Shown here one piece after another: positions 27,602-36,635 of a stretch of DNA of 64,000 nt. Numbering within the stretch: position 1 is the first letter of the stretch; the number at the start of each line of letters is the position of its first letter. The notes under the pieces are model-generated. The model did not search any database, had not been told where the DNA came from, and was given only the letters and a program-made list of their open reading frames with translations. The stretch comes from Aequorivita xiaoshiensis (GTDB taxonomy: Bacteria; Bacteroidota; Bacteroidia; Flavobacteriales; Flavobacteriaceae): positions 62,001 to 126,000 of the forward strand of contig NZ_JAIRBB010000002.1 of the NCBI RefSeq assembly GCF_022008395.1. The letters run 5' to 3'. Position numbers and translations under genes: made by a program.

Positions 27602-28555
27602 TTGAACTCAGAATCCCGTAATCCGATTTTAATAATTTTAGCGTTTTTCTCCATATATGTTATTTGGGGTTCTACGTATATGCTTAATAAAGTAGCTGTT
27701 ACTGAGCTATCTCCGTTTTTTTTAGCTTCCATTCGCTTTACAACTGCAGGTGTACTTATCTTCATAATTGCTAAGGCAATGGGTAAAAGTCTTGCTATAA
27801 CGCGTAAACAACTATTAAATACCATTATCGTTGGATTTCTTTTTCTTTCCTTTGGAAATGGAGTAATTGTTTGGGCATTAAAATACGTAGATAGTGGTTT
27901 TGCTGCATTGGAAATTTCTGCTCAGCCCTTGGTTGTCCTTTTTTTAATGAGAATTTTACAAGGAAAAAAGATTAAACTCATGTCTCTTATTGGGGTGGGG
28001 CTTGGTATACTAGGGATAACACTATTGGTTACTCAACAACAGATAGTAACTCAAGAAGGTTCAATAGTTGGAATGATAATGATTTTTGCCTGTATGCTTA
28101 GTTGGGCATTTGGTAGCTTATTTGTGGGAAAAGCAGAGTTTCCTAAAAACTTCTTTGTAAATACAGGGTATCAGATGTTTACGGGTGGAATTACACTTGC
28201 AATAGCCAGTTTGGCTTTTGGAGAAGCTTGGCTCGCACCAAACGAATGGAGTATGCAAGTACAATGGAGTATGGTATTATTAATAATTTTTGGAAGTATT
28301 GTAGCTTTTACATCTTTCAATTATTTATTAAAATCTGTTTCCCCAGATAAAGTTGCTACATCTACCTATGTGAATCCTCTTATAGCTTTATTTTTAGGAT
28401 GGTATTTTTTAGATGAAGAAATAACCTCGCAGTCTTTAATCGCAGCTGCAGTGTTATTAACCGGAGTTTATTTTATAAATACGGCAAAGACAACTGTTAC
28501 ATTACCACGATTTACTAGTAAAATATTTAATAAGCATAAAAAAGAAGAGTTTTAG
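27602..28555 (+). CDS. EamA family (DMT superfamily) transporter
   Basis: Inner-membrane permease of 317 residues with ten predicted membrane segments forming two EamA repeats. The first repeat starts at IYVIWGSTYMLNKVAV and the second contains WAFGSLFVGK and STYVNPLIALFLGWYFLDEE, a typical EamA repeat ending. Members export amino acids, metabolites or drugs; the substrate is unknown. The start codon is TTG: the frame is closed by a stop at 27569 and the first ATG lies within membrane segment 1. It converges on the GNAT gene with a terminator between. Confidence 0.9.
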   Translation: MNSESRNPILIILAFFSIYVIWGSTYMLNKVAVTELSPFFLASIRFTTAGVLIFIIAKAMGKSLAITRKQLLNTIIVGFLFLSFGNGVIVWALKYVDSGFAALEISAQPLVVLFLMRILQGKKIKLMSLIGVGLGILGITLLVTQQQIVTQEGSIVGMIMIFACMLSWAFGSLFVGKAEFPKNFFVNTGYQMFTGGITLAIASLAFGEAWLAPNEWSMQVQWSMVLLIIFGSIVAFTSFNYLLKSVSPDKVATSTYVNPLIALFLGWYFLDEEITSQSLIAAAVLLTGVYFINTAKTTVTLPRFTSKIFNKHKKEEF

Positions 28556-28599
28556 TAACGTCATTCACAAGGTCTAAAACTCCCTTTGTAAAAATAAAA

Positions 28600-28639
28600 A
28601 AGTCAGAAAATAATTGAATCATCGATTATTTCCTGACTT
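28600..28639. terminator. Bidirectional terminator
   Basis: A 16-position stem (28600-28615 with 28624-28639, one mismatch and one G-U pair) lies between the convergent EamA and GNAT genes. Confidence 0.75.
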
Positions 28640-28656
28640 AATTTTTTAGAAGAAGG

Positions 28657-29775
28657 TTATAGGTTTTTCTTAAAAGTACTTCGTTCCTTATGCTGCTCTG
28701 GTGAATAGTCTTTCCAAAGTAATTGTACAGCAGTATTTTCTTTTAATTCAGGATTTGTTTCAACGGTATGAATTCCTTTTGAATTAAATAAATTTTGCAT
28801 TTCTTCGAAAATAATGGCTGTAACCCCCTTACCTTGGTATTCTGGATCAATTCCAATTAAGTAAAATGCAGCGGTATCATTCTTTTTCTGAGCTTTCAAT
28901 ATATGAGTCCAACCAAATGGAAAAAGCTTTCCATTGGCTTTTTTCAAGGCTTTAGAAAATGAAGGCATTACTATTGAAAAGGCAATTAGTTTTCCAGTTT
29001 CATCCTTAATACAACAAATGTAATCTGGATGAATAAAGTTGAAATACTTTTTTTTGTAATAATCTATTTGATATTGTTGAATGGGTACAAATGTTTGAAG
29101 TGTATTATAGGTTTTATTCAATAATCCAAACATCTCATCTACATAAGGTAAAATTTCTTTTTTATCCTTAAAACGAATTACCGAAAGCTTATATCGATCA
29201 CGTACAATTTTCGAAAACTTAGCAACTTTTTCAAAAATTGTTTCTGGGATTCTTAACCTATATTCTACCCAAGTCGCTTGTTTTTCAAAGCCTAGTTTTT
29301 CAAAATGTTCGGCATAATAGGGGTAGTGATACCAAGTAATCATGGTATTCATTTCATCAAACCCCATTGTTAGTATTCCAGCTTTTTCCATATTGCTGAA
29401 ACCAACTGGCCCCTCGGTGTATTCTAAGTTGTGCTCTCTGCCTTTTTCATAAACTCTTTCCAATAGCGCTTTGGTAACTTCAATATCGTCTACCATATCA
29501 AGCCAACCGAATCGGATTTTCTTTTTTCCTTGTTCGTTAACTTCAAGATGGTTTAAAATTACGGCTATACGTCCAACAACTTTGTTGTTCTTATAAGCAA
29601 GGTAATACCAAGATTCTGCATTTTTAAAAACAGGATTTTTAGCCTTATCTAGCGTTTCCATTTCATCTTTAATAAGAGGAGGAACCCAATGCTTACAGTC
29701 TTTATATAGTTTAAATGGAAAAGTGACAAATTTTTTAAGATCACTTTTTGAGGAAATTAATTGAGTAGTAATCAT
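28657..29775 (-). CDS. GNAT-like N-acetyltransferase
   Basis: A 372-residue soluble protein. The C-terminal part has a GNAT acetyl-CoA motif (FYLIGIDPEYQGKGVTAIIFEEM) and an N-terminal region with a second GNAT-like strand (WYYLAYKNNKVVGRIAVILN). The length and two-lobed layout resemble YghO-type acetyltransferases. The substrate is unknown. It lies 18 bp after the outer-membrane protein gene on the same strand, so the two are probably co-transcribed. Confidence 0.8.
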   Translation of the reverse strand: MITTQLISSKSDLKKFVTFPFKLYKDCKHWVPPLIKDEMETLDKAKNPVFKNAESWYYLAYKNNKVVGRIAVILNHLEVNEQGKKKIRFGWLDMVDDIEVTKALLERVYEKGREHNLEYTEGPVGFSNMEKAGILTMGFDEMNTMITWYHYPYYAEHFEKLGFEKQATWVEYRLRIPETIFEKVAKFSKIVRDRYKLSVIRFKDKKEILPYVDEMFGLLNKTYNTLQTFVPIQQYQIDYYKKKYFNFIHPDYICCIKDETGKLIAFSIVMPSFSKALKKANGKLFPFGWTHILKAQKKNDTAAFYLIGIDPEYQGKGVTAIIFEEMQNLFNSKGIHTVETNPELKENTAVQLLWKDYSPEQHKERSTFKKNL

Positions 29776-29793
29776 ATTGATTAATGCTATTTT

Positions 29794-30786
29794 TTAGCCG
29801 TTATTATCAGGAGTGAAGTCGTCTAAACGCTTTTCTTTTTTCTCTTTCTTTTTATCCTTTTTAGATTTCAATTTGTCTTTGGCTTCATCTTCCAAATACT
29901 CATCTTGTTTATGCATATCAAATCTATATGCCGCACCAACACGACCATAAAACATAGAAGGAGTGTCTTTTAAGCTATAAGTAAGCGAAAGGTCTACGTG
30001 AAAATCTTTATTAACTAAAACTGCTGCTCCGCCACGTATTAGTTGATCTGAGTAGAAATCACTTTTAAATCCTTGGTTTTCTAGAAAGATAGAGAAATAT
30101 CGGTTGGTAGCGTGTGTAAGGGTAACGATATATCCGTAGGTAGGATAATCTGTAGTAACACGATCTACAATTAAGTTTGTTACAAATACCCAACCTCCAA
30201 TCCAGTTATTTTGGGTGGATAATACAAACTTAGGGCTTATAGTGTTATCGCGTGGGGGTACAAAAGGATTAACAACATCTTCATCTATATAATCAAAGTT
30301 TGCACCTACATAGAGTGCCACAGCAGGAATTAAATCTTCTACTTGAAATCTATTATTCTTTTTCCAGCTATAAAGATTTGGACCTTCTAGTACTTTTTTA
30401 CGATACGGGTCATAAATAAGGTATTTTAAGCCTAACGTATTACTCTTAAAATTTGCGACACTTCTTTTTTCTTCGGGTGTAAAATTGGTATAAGTGATAT
30501 TATTTGATTGAAAATCTCCTATAAAGCTCACTTCTAATCGTTCTTTCCAAAACCCATATCTGATAGAATAATCAATATTTAATCCATTAGTTTCGGTATT
30601 TAGAAGAGAGTGTTTTTCTTTTCCAAGGCTCATACCTGCTTCAAACTGAAGTACATTTTTACCCACAGAAAAAGCACCTTGTGACACACCTGGACGATTG
30701 GTATTTATCATTTCGGTGTACTGGCCAAATGAATATTGACTAATAATTGTCGTGATAAATAATGTAAATAAAAGCTTTATTTGCAT
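29794..30786 (-). CDS. Phenol_MetA_deg-type outer membrane protein
   Basis: A 330-residue protein with a signal peptide (1-21, ending SFGQ) and a beta-rich body beginning TEMINTNRPGVSQGAF, the entry motif of the 'MetA-pathway phenol degradation' barrel family. Alternating strands support a small outer-membrane barrel. The C-terminal 35 residues are very lysine/aspartate-rich (KDKLKSKKDKKKEKKEKRL), an unusual charged tail that would face the periplasm or cell surface. The substrate is unknown. Confidence 0.78.
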   Translation of the reverse strand: MQIKLLFTLFITTIISQYSFGQYTEMINTNRPGVSQGAFSVGKNVLQFEAGMSLGKEKHSLLNTETNGLNIDYSIRYGFWKERLEVSFIGDFQSNNITYTNFTPEEKRSVANFKSNTLGLKYLIYDPYRKKVLEGPNLYSWKKNNRFQVEDLIPAVALYVGANFDYIDEDVVNPFVPPRDNTISPKFVLSTQNNWIGGWVFVTNLIVDRVTTDYPTYGYIVTLTHATNRYFSIFLENQGFKSDFYSDQLIRGGAAVLVNKDFHVDLSLTYSLKDTPSMFYGRVGAAYRFDMHKQDEYLEDEAKDKLKSKKDKKKEKKEKRLDDFTPDNNG

Positions 30787-30805
30787 AGTGAGTCAGGTTT
30801 AAATT

Positions 30806-30813
30806 CAAAGATA
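30806..30813 (-). promoter_or_regulatory. -7 box TATCTTTG
   Basis: Minus-strand TAnnTTTG 20 bases before the outer-membrane protein start. Confidence 0.6.
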
Positions 30814-30868
30814 GAAGATTTTACCATTTATTTAATAATCTATATTCGTCTTTTTGCACCCCAATCCT

Positions 30869-30876
30869 TATTTTTG
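30869..30876 (+). promoter_or_regulatory. -7 box TATTTTTG
   Basis: TAnnTTTG match 19 bases before the DUF4834 ATG. Confidence 0.65.
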
Positions 30877-30894
30877 GAGACAATTTAGATTATT

Positions 30895-31158
30895 ATGATT
30901 TCATTTCTTAAAACGATTTTAATCGTTCTATTGATATATTTCGGACTTAAATTTTTATTTAGGCTCGCTACTCCTTATTTAATGCGTTACATTTCTAAAA
31001 AAGCTAATCAAAAGTTTGAAGAGTTTTTTAATACAAATTCAACTGCAGCTTCTCATCAACAACGTGAAGGAGATATAAGTATCGATAAAATGCCCTCACG
31101 AAACTCTCGAACCGCTAATAAAGTAGGGGAGTATGTTGACTATGAAGAAGTAGAGTAA
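30895..31158 (+). CDS. DUF4834 family small membrane protein
   Basis: An 87-residue protein with one N-terminal membrane segment (about 4-24) followed by PYLMRYISKKANQKFEEFF and an acidic end, VGEYVDYEEVE. This matches the DUF4834 pattern of Bacteroidota. No function is known. It lies alone between a divergent outer-membrane protein and a convergent ABC-F gene, with its own promoter. Confidence 0.82.
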   Translation: MISFLKTILIVLLIYFGLKFLFRLATPYLMRYISKKANQKFEEFFNTNSTAASHQQREGDISIDKMPSRNSRTANKVGEYVDYEEVE

Positions 31159-31202
31159 ATTTGGTTACCTATTTCTTCATAGCAACCACCTAATTATTTA
31201 TT

Positions 31203-33074
31203 TTAACTTTCAAGTTTAGCGGAAAGCTCGAACCAACGTTCAGTTTTTTTATCTATTTCATCTATAATTTCCTGAAGTTTAATAGACTGCTTATCTATTT
31301 CTTCACCATCCCAATTTTCTGTTGCAAATTTATTTTGAAGCGTTTCTCGTCTGTTCTCTAAATTCGCTATTTCCTTTTCAAGTTTATTGTATTCCTTTTG
31401 CTCGTTATACGTTAGTTTAGCAGGACTTGAAGATTGTTTCCAATCTTTTTTTACTTTTGTAGCTGCTTCACTAGCCTCACGCTTCTCTTGAATATTGCTG
31501 TCTTCATAAGTCCTAAAATCGGAATAATTTCCAGGGAAATCTTCGACTTCTGCGTTTCCACGGAACACAAAAAGGTGATCTACAATCTTATCCATAAAGT
31601 ATCTATCGTGGGAAACCACTAATAAACACCCAGGGAAATCTAACAGAAAACTTTCTAAAACATTTAAAGTAACTATGTCTAAATCGTTTGTGGGCTCATC
31701 CAGAATTAAAAAGTTTGGGTTTTTGATTAGTACCGTACATAAATACAGACGTTTTCTTTCACCGCCACTAAGCTTTTCTACATAATCGTATTGTTTCTTA
31801 GGATCGAAAAGAAAACGTTCTAATAACTGCGAAGCTGAAATCTGTCTTCCTTTTTTAAGTGGAATATACTCCCCGAATTCGCGAATAACATCTATAACCT
31901 TCTGACCCTCTTTTATATTGATACCTGCTTGGGTGTAATATCCAAACTTAACGGTTTCTCCTATTACAACTTTCCCCGAATCTGGTTTTAAGGCACCTGT
32001 AAGGATATTTAAGAACGAAGATTTTCCAGTTCCATTTTTTCCAATAATCCCTACACGTTCACCACGGTTAAAATTATATTCAAACTTGTCTAAAATTTTC
32101 TTTTCACCAAAAGATTTTGAAACACTGTGAAACTCAACAACCTTAGTTCCCATTCGTTCCATATTTAGCTCAAGTTGAACTTGGTGGTCGTTTCTTCGCT
32201 TGCTTGCACGTTCCTTTATATCGTGAAAGTCATCAATTCGACTTTTGCTTTTAGTTGTTCGCGCTTTTGGTTGACGACGCATCCAATCTAATTCTTTTTT
32301 GAATAGTTGTTTTGCTTTTCCAGTTTCGGTAGCTTCATTTTCTATTCTAGCATCACGCTTTTCAAGATAGTAGCTATAATTTCCTTTGTAGTTATAAAGT
32401 ACTCCTTCATCAAGTTCTACTATTTCATTACATACGCGCTCCAAGAAATATCTATCGTGCGTAACCATAAATAGGGTGAAGTTTTCCTTTGCAAATAGAT
32501 TCTCTAACCATTCAATCATTTCGAGATCCAAATGGTTTGTAGGTTCATCCATTATTAGCAAGTCAGGTGTGGTAAGCAGAGCGTTTGCCAGTGCTAATCG
32601 TTTTTTCTGTCCGCCACTAAGCTTGCCAACTTTAGCGTGTAAATCTTCAAGCTTTAATTTAAAGAGGATTTGTTTGTAACGTGTTTCGAAATCCCAAGCT
32701 TGATGTGCTTCCATATCGTCAAAAGCTTTTTGATAGGCTTCTGAATCGTTAGGGTTTTCTATTGCGTGTTCGTATCGCTCTATTATTTTAAGAATAGGGT
32801 TATCTGAAGAAAAAATAGTTTGCTCTACAGTAAGCTCAGGATTTAAATCTGGTTCTTGAGGGAGATAAGAAATTTTTAGTCCTTTTCTAAAAACAACATT
32901 TCCGGTATCGGCTTTGTCATTTCCAGCGATAATATTTAGGAGGGAAGTTTTTCCTGTTCCATTTTTGGCTACGAAACCTATTTTTTGTCCCTCGTTAATT
33001 CCGAAGGAAATATTTTCAAACAATACCCGCATCCCAAAGGATTTAGATATATTTTCTACTGAAAGATAATTCAC
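31203..33074 (-). CDS. ABC-F family ATPase, Uup-like
   Basis: Soluble twin-ABC ATPase of 623 residues with no membrane domain. Domain 1 has Walker A FVAKNGTGKTS and signature LSGGQKKRLALANALL. Domain 2 has Walker A GIIGKNGTGKSS and signature LSGGERKRLYLCTVL. An arginine-rich linker (MRRQPKARTTKSKSRIDDF) and a C-terminal coiled coil (about 555-623, EYNKLEKEIANLENRRETL) are Uup features. ABC-F proteins act on stalled or assembling ribosomes; Uup types are linked to branched DNA and ribosome function. It is not obviously an antibiotic-resistance member. Confidence 0.9.
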   Translation of the reverse strand: MNYLSVENISKSFGMRVLFENISFGINEGQKIGFVAKNGTGKTSLLNIIAGNDKADTGNVVFRKGLKISYLPQEPDLNPELTVEQTIFSSDNPILKIIERYEHAIENPNDSEAYQKAFDDMEAHQAWDFETRYKQILFKLKLEDLHAKVGKLSGGQKKRLALANALLTTPDLLIMDEPTNHLDLEMIEWLENLFAKENFTLFMVTHDRYFLERVCNEIVELDEGVLYNYKGNYSYYLEKRDARIENEATETGKAKQLFKKELDWMRRQPKARTTKSKSRIDDFHDIKERASKRRNDHQVQLELNMERMGTKVVEFHSVSKSFGEKKILDKFEYNFNRGERVGIIGKNGTGKSSFLNILTGALKPDSGKVVIGETVKFGYYTQAGINIKEGQKVIDVIREFGEYIPLKKGRQISASQLLERFLFDPKKQYDYVEKLSGGERKRLYLCTVLIKNPNFLILDEPTNDLDIVTLNVLESFLLDFPGCLLVVSHDRYFMDKIVDHLFVFRGNAEVEDFPGNYSDFRTYEDSNIQEKREASEAATKVKKDWKQSSSPAKLTYNEQKEYNKLEKEIANLENRRETLQNKFATENWDGEEIDKQSIKLQEIIDEIDKKTERWFELSAKLES

Positions 33075-33089
33075 AATTTTAATTTTTCA

Positions 33090-33097
33090 CAAATGTA
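33090..33097 (-). promoter_or_regulatory. -7 box TACATTTG
   Basis: Minus-strand TAnnTTTG 16 bases before the ABC-F start. Confidence 0.6.
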
Positions 33098-33261
33098 ATG
33101 AAATAGCAGATAGGGTTTCATTATTTGCAAGTCTATAAAACGCCAAACTAAGATAATAAAAGAATATTAAGTATTCTTTTTTATTTTTAAGGTTGTTTTG
33201 ATGAGATACTGTTGTAATTAACTTTCAGTTTCGATATTAACACCTATTTTAGTTATAAATG

Positions 33262-33300
33262 TAATAATGTTTCATTATTAATTGTGTTAGTTTATATTTG
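33262..33300 (+). promoter_or_regulatory. Export-locus promoter with palindrome
   Basis: The -7 box TATATTTG is at 33293-33300. A perfect palindrome TAATAATG-TTT-CATTATTA at 33262-33280 sits where the -33 region would be, so it could be an operator controlling the polysaccharide genes. Confidence 0.55.
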
Positions 33301-33323
33301 TTCATCAACACTCTAAGCTCTTT

Positions 33324-34118
33324 ATGAAGTTTACATATATATTATTGTTTTTATTTTTGGTTATCTGTACTAGTTCATGTATTTCTACAAAGCAACTTAC
33401 CTATTTACAGGAAAATCAGTCGAAAACAGACACCCTTTCAATTTTACGTAAAAGACCAGAACCTTACAGGCTGCAGATTAATGATCTATTAAGTATTCGC
33501 GTAAAAGCTTTAGATCAAGAAACAGTGGGTATATTTAATCCCATAAGTGATGCTAATCCCAATGCAACTGGTGAGGAAAAATTGTACTATGATGGTTTTG
33601 TAGTAAACGACCATGGTAACATTCGAATTCCAAGTCTTGGAGAAATAAATGTATTAGGTTATACAGTCGAAGAAGTGCGTGAAAAGCTCGAAGATAGACT
33701 GTTAAAAGATTACTTTAAAGCAGAAGCCAATGTTTTTGTAACTGTAAAATTAGCTGGTATTCGTTATACCATTAATGGAGAAATAGGAAGACCTGGTTCA
33801 AATATCATTTATCGCGACCAAGTAAGTATTATGGAAGCAATCGCAAATAGTGGTGATATTTTAATGACTGGCGATAAAAGTGATGTTGTAATAATAAGGC
33901 AGTATCCCGCAGGACAAAAAGTACATCATATCGATTTAACTTCTATTGATGCAATGAGCTCGGATTATTATTTTATTAAACCCAACGATTTAATTTTGGT
34001 TAATCCACTGCCACAAAAGTCTATTGGAACAGGCACAACGGGGTTACAGTCATTTACAACAATTGTATCCATTACCTCGGCGTTGATAACTACTATTTTA
34101 CTTTTTACCAGATTATAA
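33324..34118 (+). CDS. Wza-like polysaccharide export lipoprotein
   Basis: Outer-membrane polysaccharide export protein, 264 residues. A lipoprotein signal (ICTSSC, Cys about 19) is followed by the Poly_export domain (YRLQINDLLSIRV) and an SLBB-type domain (YTINGEIGRPGSNIIYRDQVSIMEAI). A hydrophobic C-terminal helix ends the chain. In Wza the C-terminal helix forms the outer-membrane pore. It begins the export locus and lies 3 bp before the Wzc-like kinase, its usual partner. Confidence 0.93.
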   Translation: MKFTYILLFLFLVICTSSCISTKQLTYLQENQSKTDTLSILRKRPEPYRLQINDLLSIRVKALDQETVGIFNPISDANPNATGEEKLYYDGFVVNDHGNIRIPSLGEINVLGYTVEEVREKLEDRLLKDYFKAEANVFVTVKLAGIRYTINGEIGRPGSNIIYRDQVSIMEAIANSGDILMTGDKSDVVIIRQYPAGQKVHHIDLTSIDAMSSDYYFIKPNDLILVNPLPQKSIGTGTTGLQSFTTIVSITSALITTILLFTRL

Positions 34119-34121
34119 GTT

Positions 34122-36566
34122 ATGAACGACGAATTTGAAATAAACGAATCTCACGCTACTTTTGATTTCAAAGGATTTTTAATACGACTATTGCGTCACT
34201 GGCCTTTGTTTTTAATTTCGTTAGCAATTGGATTCACAATAGCCTATTTTGTAAATATCCGGAAACAGCCAATTTATTTAATAGATAATGTAATTTCTAT
34301 CAAAGACGATCAGAATCCATTTTTCACATCTAATACAAGCCTTACTTTTAATTGGGGAGGGACTACAGATAAGGTAAATACGGCTATAATTACTTTAAAA
34401 TCAAGATCTCATAATGAAAAAGTAGTTGAGCGATTACAATATTATACCAACTATCTTAAAGATGGAAAATACGAGCAGATAGATGCTTATCAACAAACGC
34501 CATTTTATGTAAGTGTGGACACGGTAGGCCCACAAATGCTAGGTCATCAAATTCAAATAATTTTTAAAGACTCGGTAAATTTTGAGTTTAGCACTACTTT
34601 TCCTGAAAGTGGTAGTATTACAGTGCAAGACTACACTACTAAGGAGAAACAAAATATAGCAGTTACACCAGGTAGTTTCTCGAAAAACTTTAAAATAGGC
34701 ACTCATATTAAACTTCCGTTTTTTAACGGAACATTTATGCCAAACCCTGAAGTAGGGGTGAACCCTGGTGTTAAATACTATATTTCGTTTGGTGATTTTG
34801 ATGCTGTAGTAAGAAGATATCTTGGCATTCGCGTAGAACCAGAAAGCAAAGGTTCTTCGGTGTTGAAAATGAGGCTAACAGGTCACAACAAAATGCGTTT
34901 AGTAGATTATTTAAATACATCTGTGAGCGTGTTAAGTGAAAACATGTTAGAACGAAAGAACCTTTTTGCAACGAAAACTATAAAGTTTATTGACAGTAGT
35001 CTAGCTCAAAAATCGGAAGAATTATCTAATGTTGAAGATGAGTTAAATAGATTTAAAAATAAAAATGCCATTTTTAATCTTGAAGCTGAAGGGTCTGATA
35101 TTACTGCTAAATTAAGTGAGTTAGATTTGCGTAAAGAATCAGTTAATCGAGAGCTAAATTATTACGAAACTTTAGAAAGTTACCTTATTAGTCGTTCCGA
35201 CTATAGAGATGTGCCGGCGCCTTCAGTTGCAGGAATTTCTGAAGCGAGTATTGTAAGTGGTGTAAGCAGAATTGTAAATTTAGCGGAAGAACGAAATAAA
35301 CTTCAATATTCATTTAAAGAAGGAGCACCTATATTCAGTGATATAGATCGAAAAATTGATGCAGTAAAATCGGTTTTACTCGAAAATATTCGTTCATCAA
35401 AAAGTTTAAAAAAGGAGGAGTTAAGATATATTAATGGTGAAATAGGTCGCAATGAAGGCAAAATCCGGAAGTTGCCTAAAGAACAACAAGATTTACTTAA
35501 AATTGAAAGACGCTATAACTTAAGTCAAGGTACTTACAATCTCTTTCTAGCAAAAAGAAGTGAAGCAGGACTGGTAAAAGCGGCAAACGTTAGTGATGTT
35601 ATGGTAATCGATTCGGCCAAGGATACTGGTGGTGGGAAAATTGGCCCAAACACACAACTCAACTATATGATGGCAGCATTGTTGGGCTTGCTATTTCCAT
35701 TTTTGATAGTATTTGCACGTTTTTTCCTAGATACAAAAGTAAATGGCATTGATGAATTAAAACGATTAACTCCAATTCCTGTATTAGGAGTTATTGGAAA
35801 CAATCCAATAAAATCGAATTTAGCGGTAATTTCAAAACCAAAATCCTCAATTGCTGAAGCTTTTAGAGCTTTGCGATCGAGTTTACAGTTTATCTATAGA
35901 AAACAAGGAATTAAAGGGTCAAAAACAGTATTAATAACAAGTTCTATTAGTGGTGAAGGAAAAACGTTTTGCTCTATAAATATGGCTACTGTTTTTGCAC
36001 TAAGCGGCAAAAAAACTGTTTTACTCGGGCTAGACCTTAGAAAGCCTAAGATATATGGGGATTTTAACTTACATAATGAGAAAGGAGCGGTTAACTATCT
36101 TATAGGTGAGTCTGAAATTGATGAAATAATTCAAAACACAGAATTGGAAAACCTAGATATTATAACCTCAGGTCCAATTCCACCAAACCCATCGGAGTTG
36201 TTAATCGATTCGCCTTTAGAGAGTCTTATAGAAACTTTAAAAGAAAGATACGACTACATTATTATCGACTCCCCACCTTTAGGATTAGTATCTGATTCCC
36301 TAGAGCTTATTAGATATGCGGATGCTACTTTGTATGTTGTAAGATTTAATTATACTCATAAAAACATGCTCACATTTGTAAATGAAAAGTATAAGTCTGG
36401 TGAAATTAAACATATAAGTATTGTACTTAATGACTATGTTGAGAAAGCAGGAAAAGGATATGGGTATGGTTACGGATATACATATGGCTATGGTGTAGAT
36501 GGATATCATGAAAACGACAAAAAGCCTTCAATTTCTGAAAGAATTAAGAAGACTTTAAAGAGGTAG
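34122..36566 (+). CDS. Wzc-like polysaccharide co-polymerase tyrosine kinase
   Basis: Inner-membrane chain-length regulator and BY-kinase, 814 residues. An N-terminal Wzz domain has membrane segment 1 near 27-46 and periplasmic coiled coils (about 290-480). The second membrane segment is near 512-532. A cytoplasmic BY-kinase domain (about 580-770) has Walker A SSISGEGKT, Walker A' GLDLRKPK and Walker B YIIIDSPPLG. A C-terminal tyrosine cluster (GYGYGYGYTYGYG) is the expected autophosphorylation site. Works with the Wza-like protein in exopolysaccharide or capsule export. Confidence 0.95.
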   Translation: MNDEFEINESHATFDFKGFLIRLLRHWPLFLISLAIGFTIAYFVNIRKQPIYLIDNVISIKDDQNPFFTSNTSLTFNWGGTTDKVNTAIITLKSRSHNEKVVERLQYYTNYLKDGKYEQIDAYQQTPFYVSVDTVGPQMLGHQIQIIFKDSVNFEFSTTFPESGSITVQDYTTKEKQNIAVTPGSFSKNFKIGTHIKLPFFNGTFMPNPEVGVNPGVKYYISFGDFDAVVRRYLGIRVEPESKGSSVLKMRLTGHNKMRLVDYLNTSVSVLSENMLERKNLFATKTIKFIDSSLAQKSEELSNVEDELNRFKNKNAIFNLEAEGSDITAKLSELDLRKESVNRELNYYETLESYLISRSDYRDVPAPSVAGISEASIVSGVSRIVNLAEERNKLQYSFKEGAPIFSDIDRKIDAVKSVLLENIRSSKSLKKEELRYINGEIGRNEGKIRKLPKEQQDLLKIERRYNLSQGTYNLFLAKRSEAGLVKAANVSDVMVIDSAKDTGGGKIGPNTQLNYMMAALLGLLFPFLIVFARFFLDTKVNGIDELKRLTPIPVLGVIGNNPIKSNLAVISKPKSSIAEAFRALRSSLQFIYRKQGIKGSKTVLITSSISGEGKTFCSINMATVFALSGKKTVLLGLDLRKPKIYGDFNLHNEKGAVNYLIGESEIDEIIQNTELENLDIITSGPIPPNPSELLIDSPLESLIETLKERYDYIIIDSPPLGLVSDSLELIRYADATLYVVRFNYTHKNMLTFVNEKYKSGEIKHISIVLNDYVEKAGKGYGYGYGYTYGYGVDGYHENDKKPSISERIKKTLKR

Positions 36567-36591
36567 TAACTCTTAATCTAAATTTTTCCTT

Positions 36592-36599
36592 TAATTTTG
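36592..36599 (+). promoter_or_regulatory. -7 box TAATTTTG
   Basis: TAnnTTTG match 37 bases before the nucleotide-sugar dehydrogenase, suggesting that the sugar genes have their own promoter apart from the export genes. Confidence 0.6.
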
Positions 36600-36635
36600 C
36601 AGTCTTAAAAATTTATCATAACTAAAACATTGTAA

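Noticed and set aside
33158-33180. AT-rich hairpin AAAAGAATA-TTAAG-TATTCTTTT between two divergent genes
   Set aside because: It follows no gene end on either strand and consists almost wholly of A/T; chance is likely.
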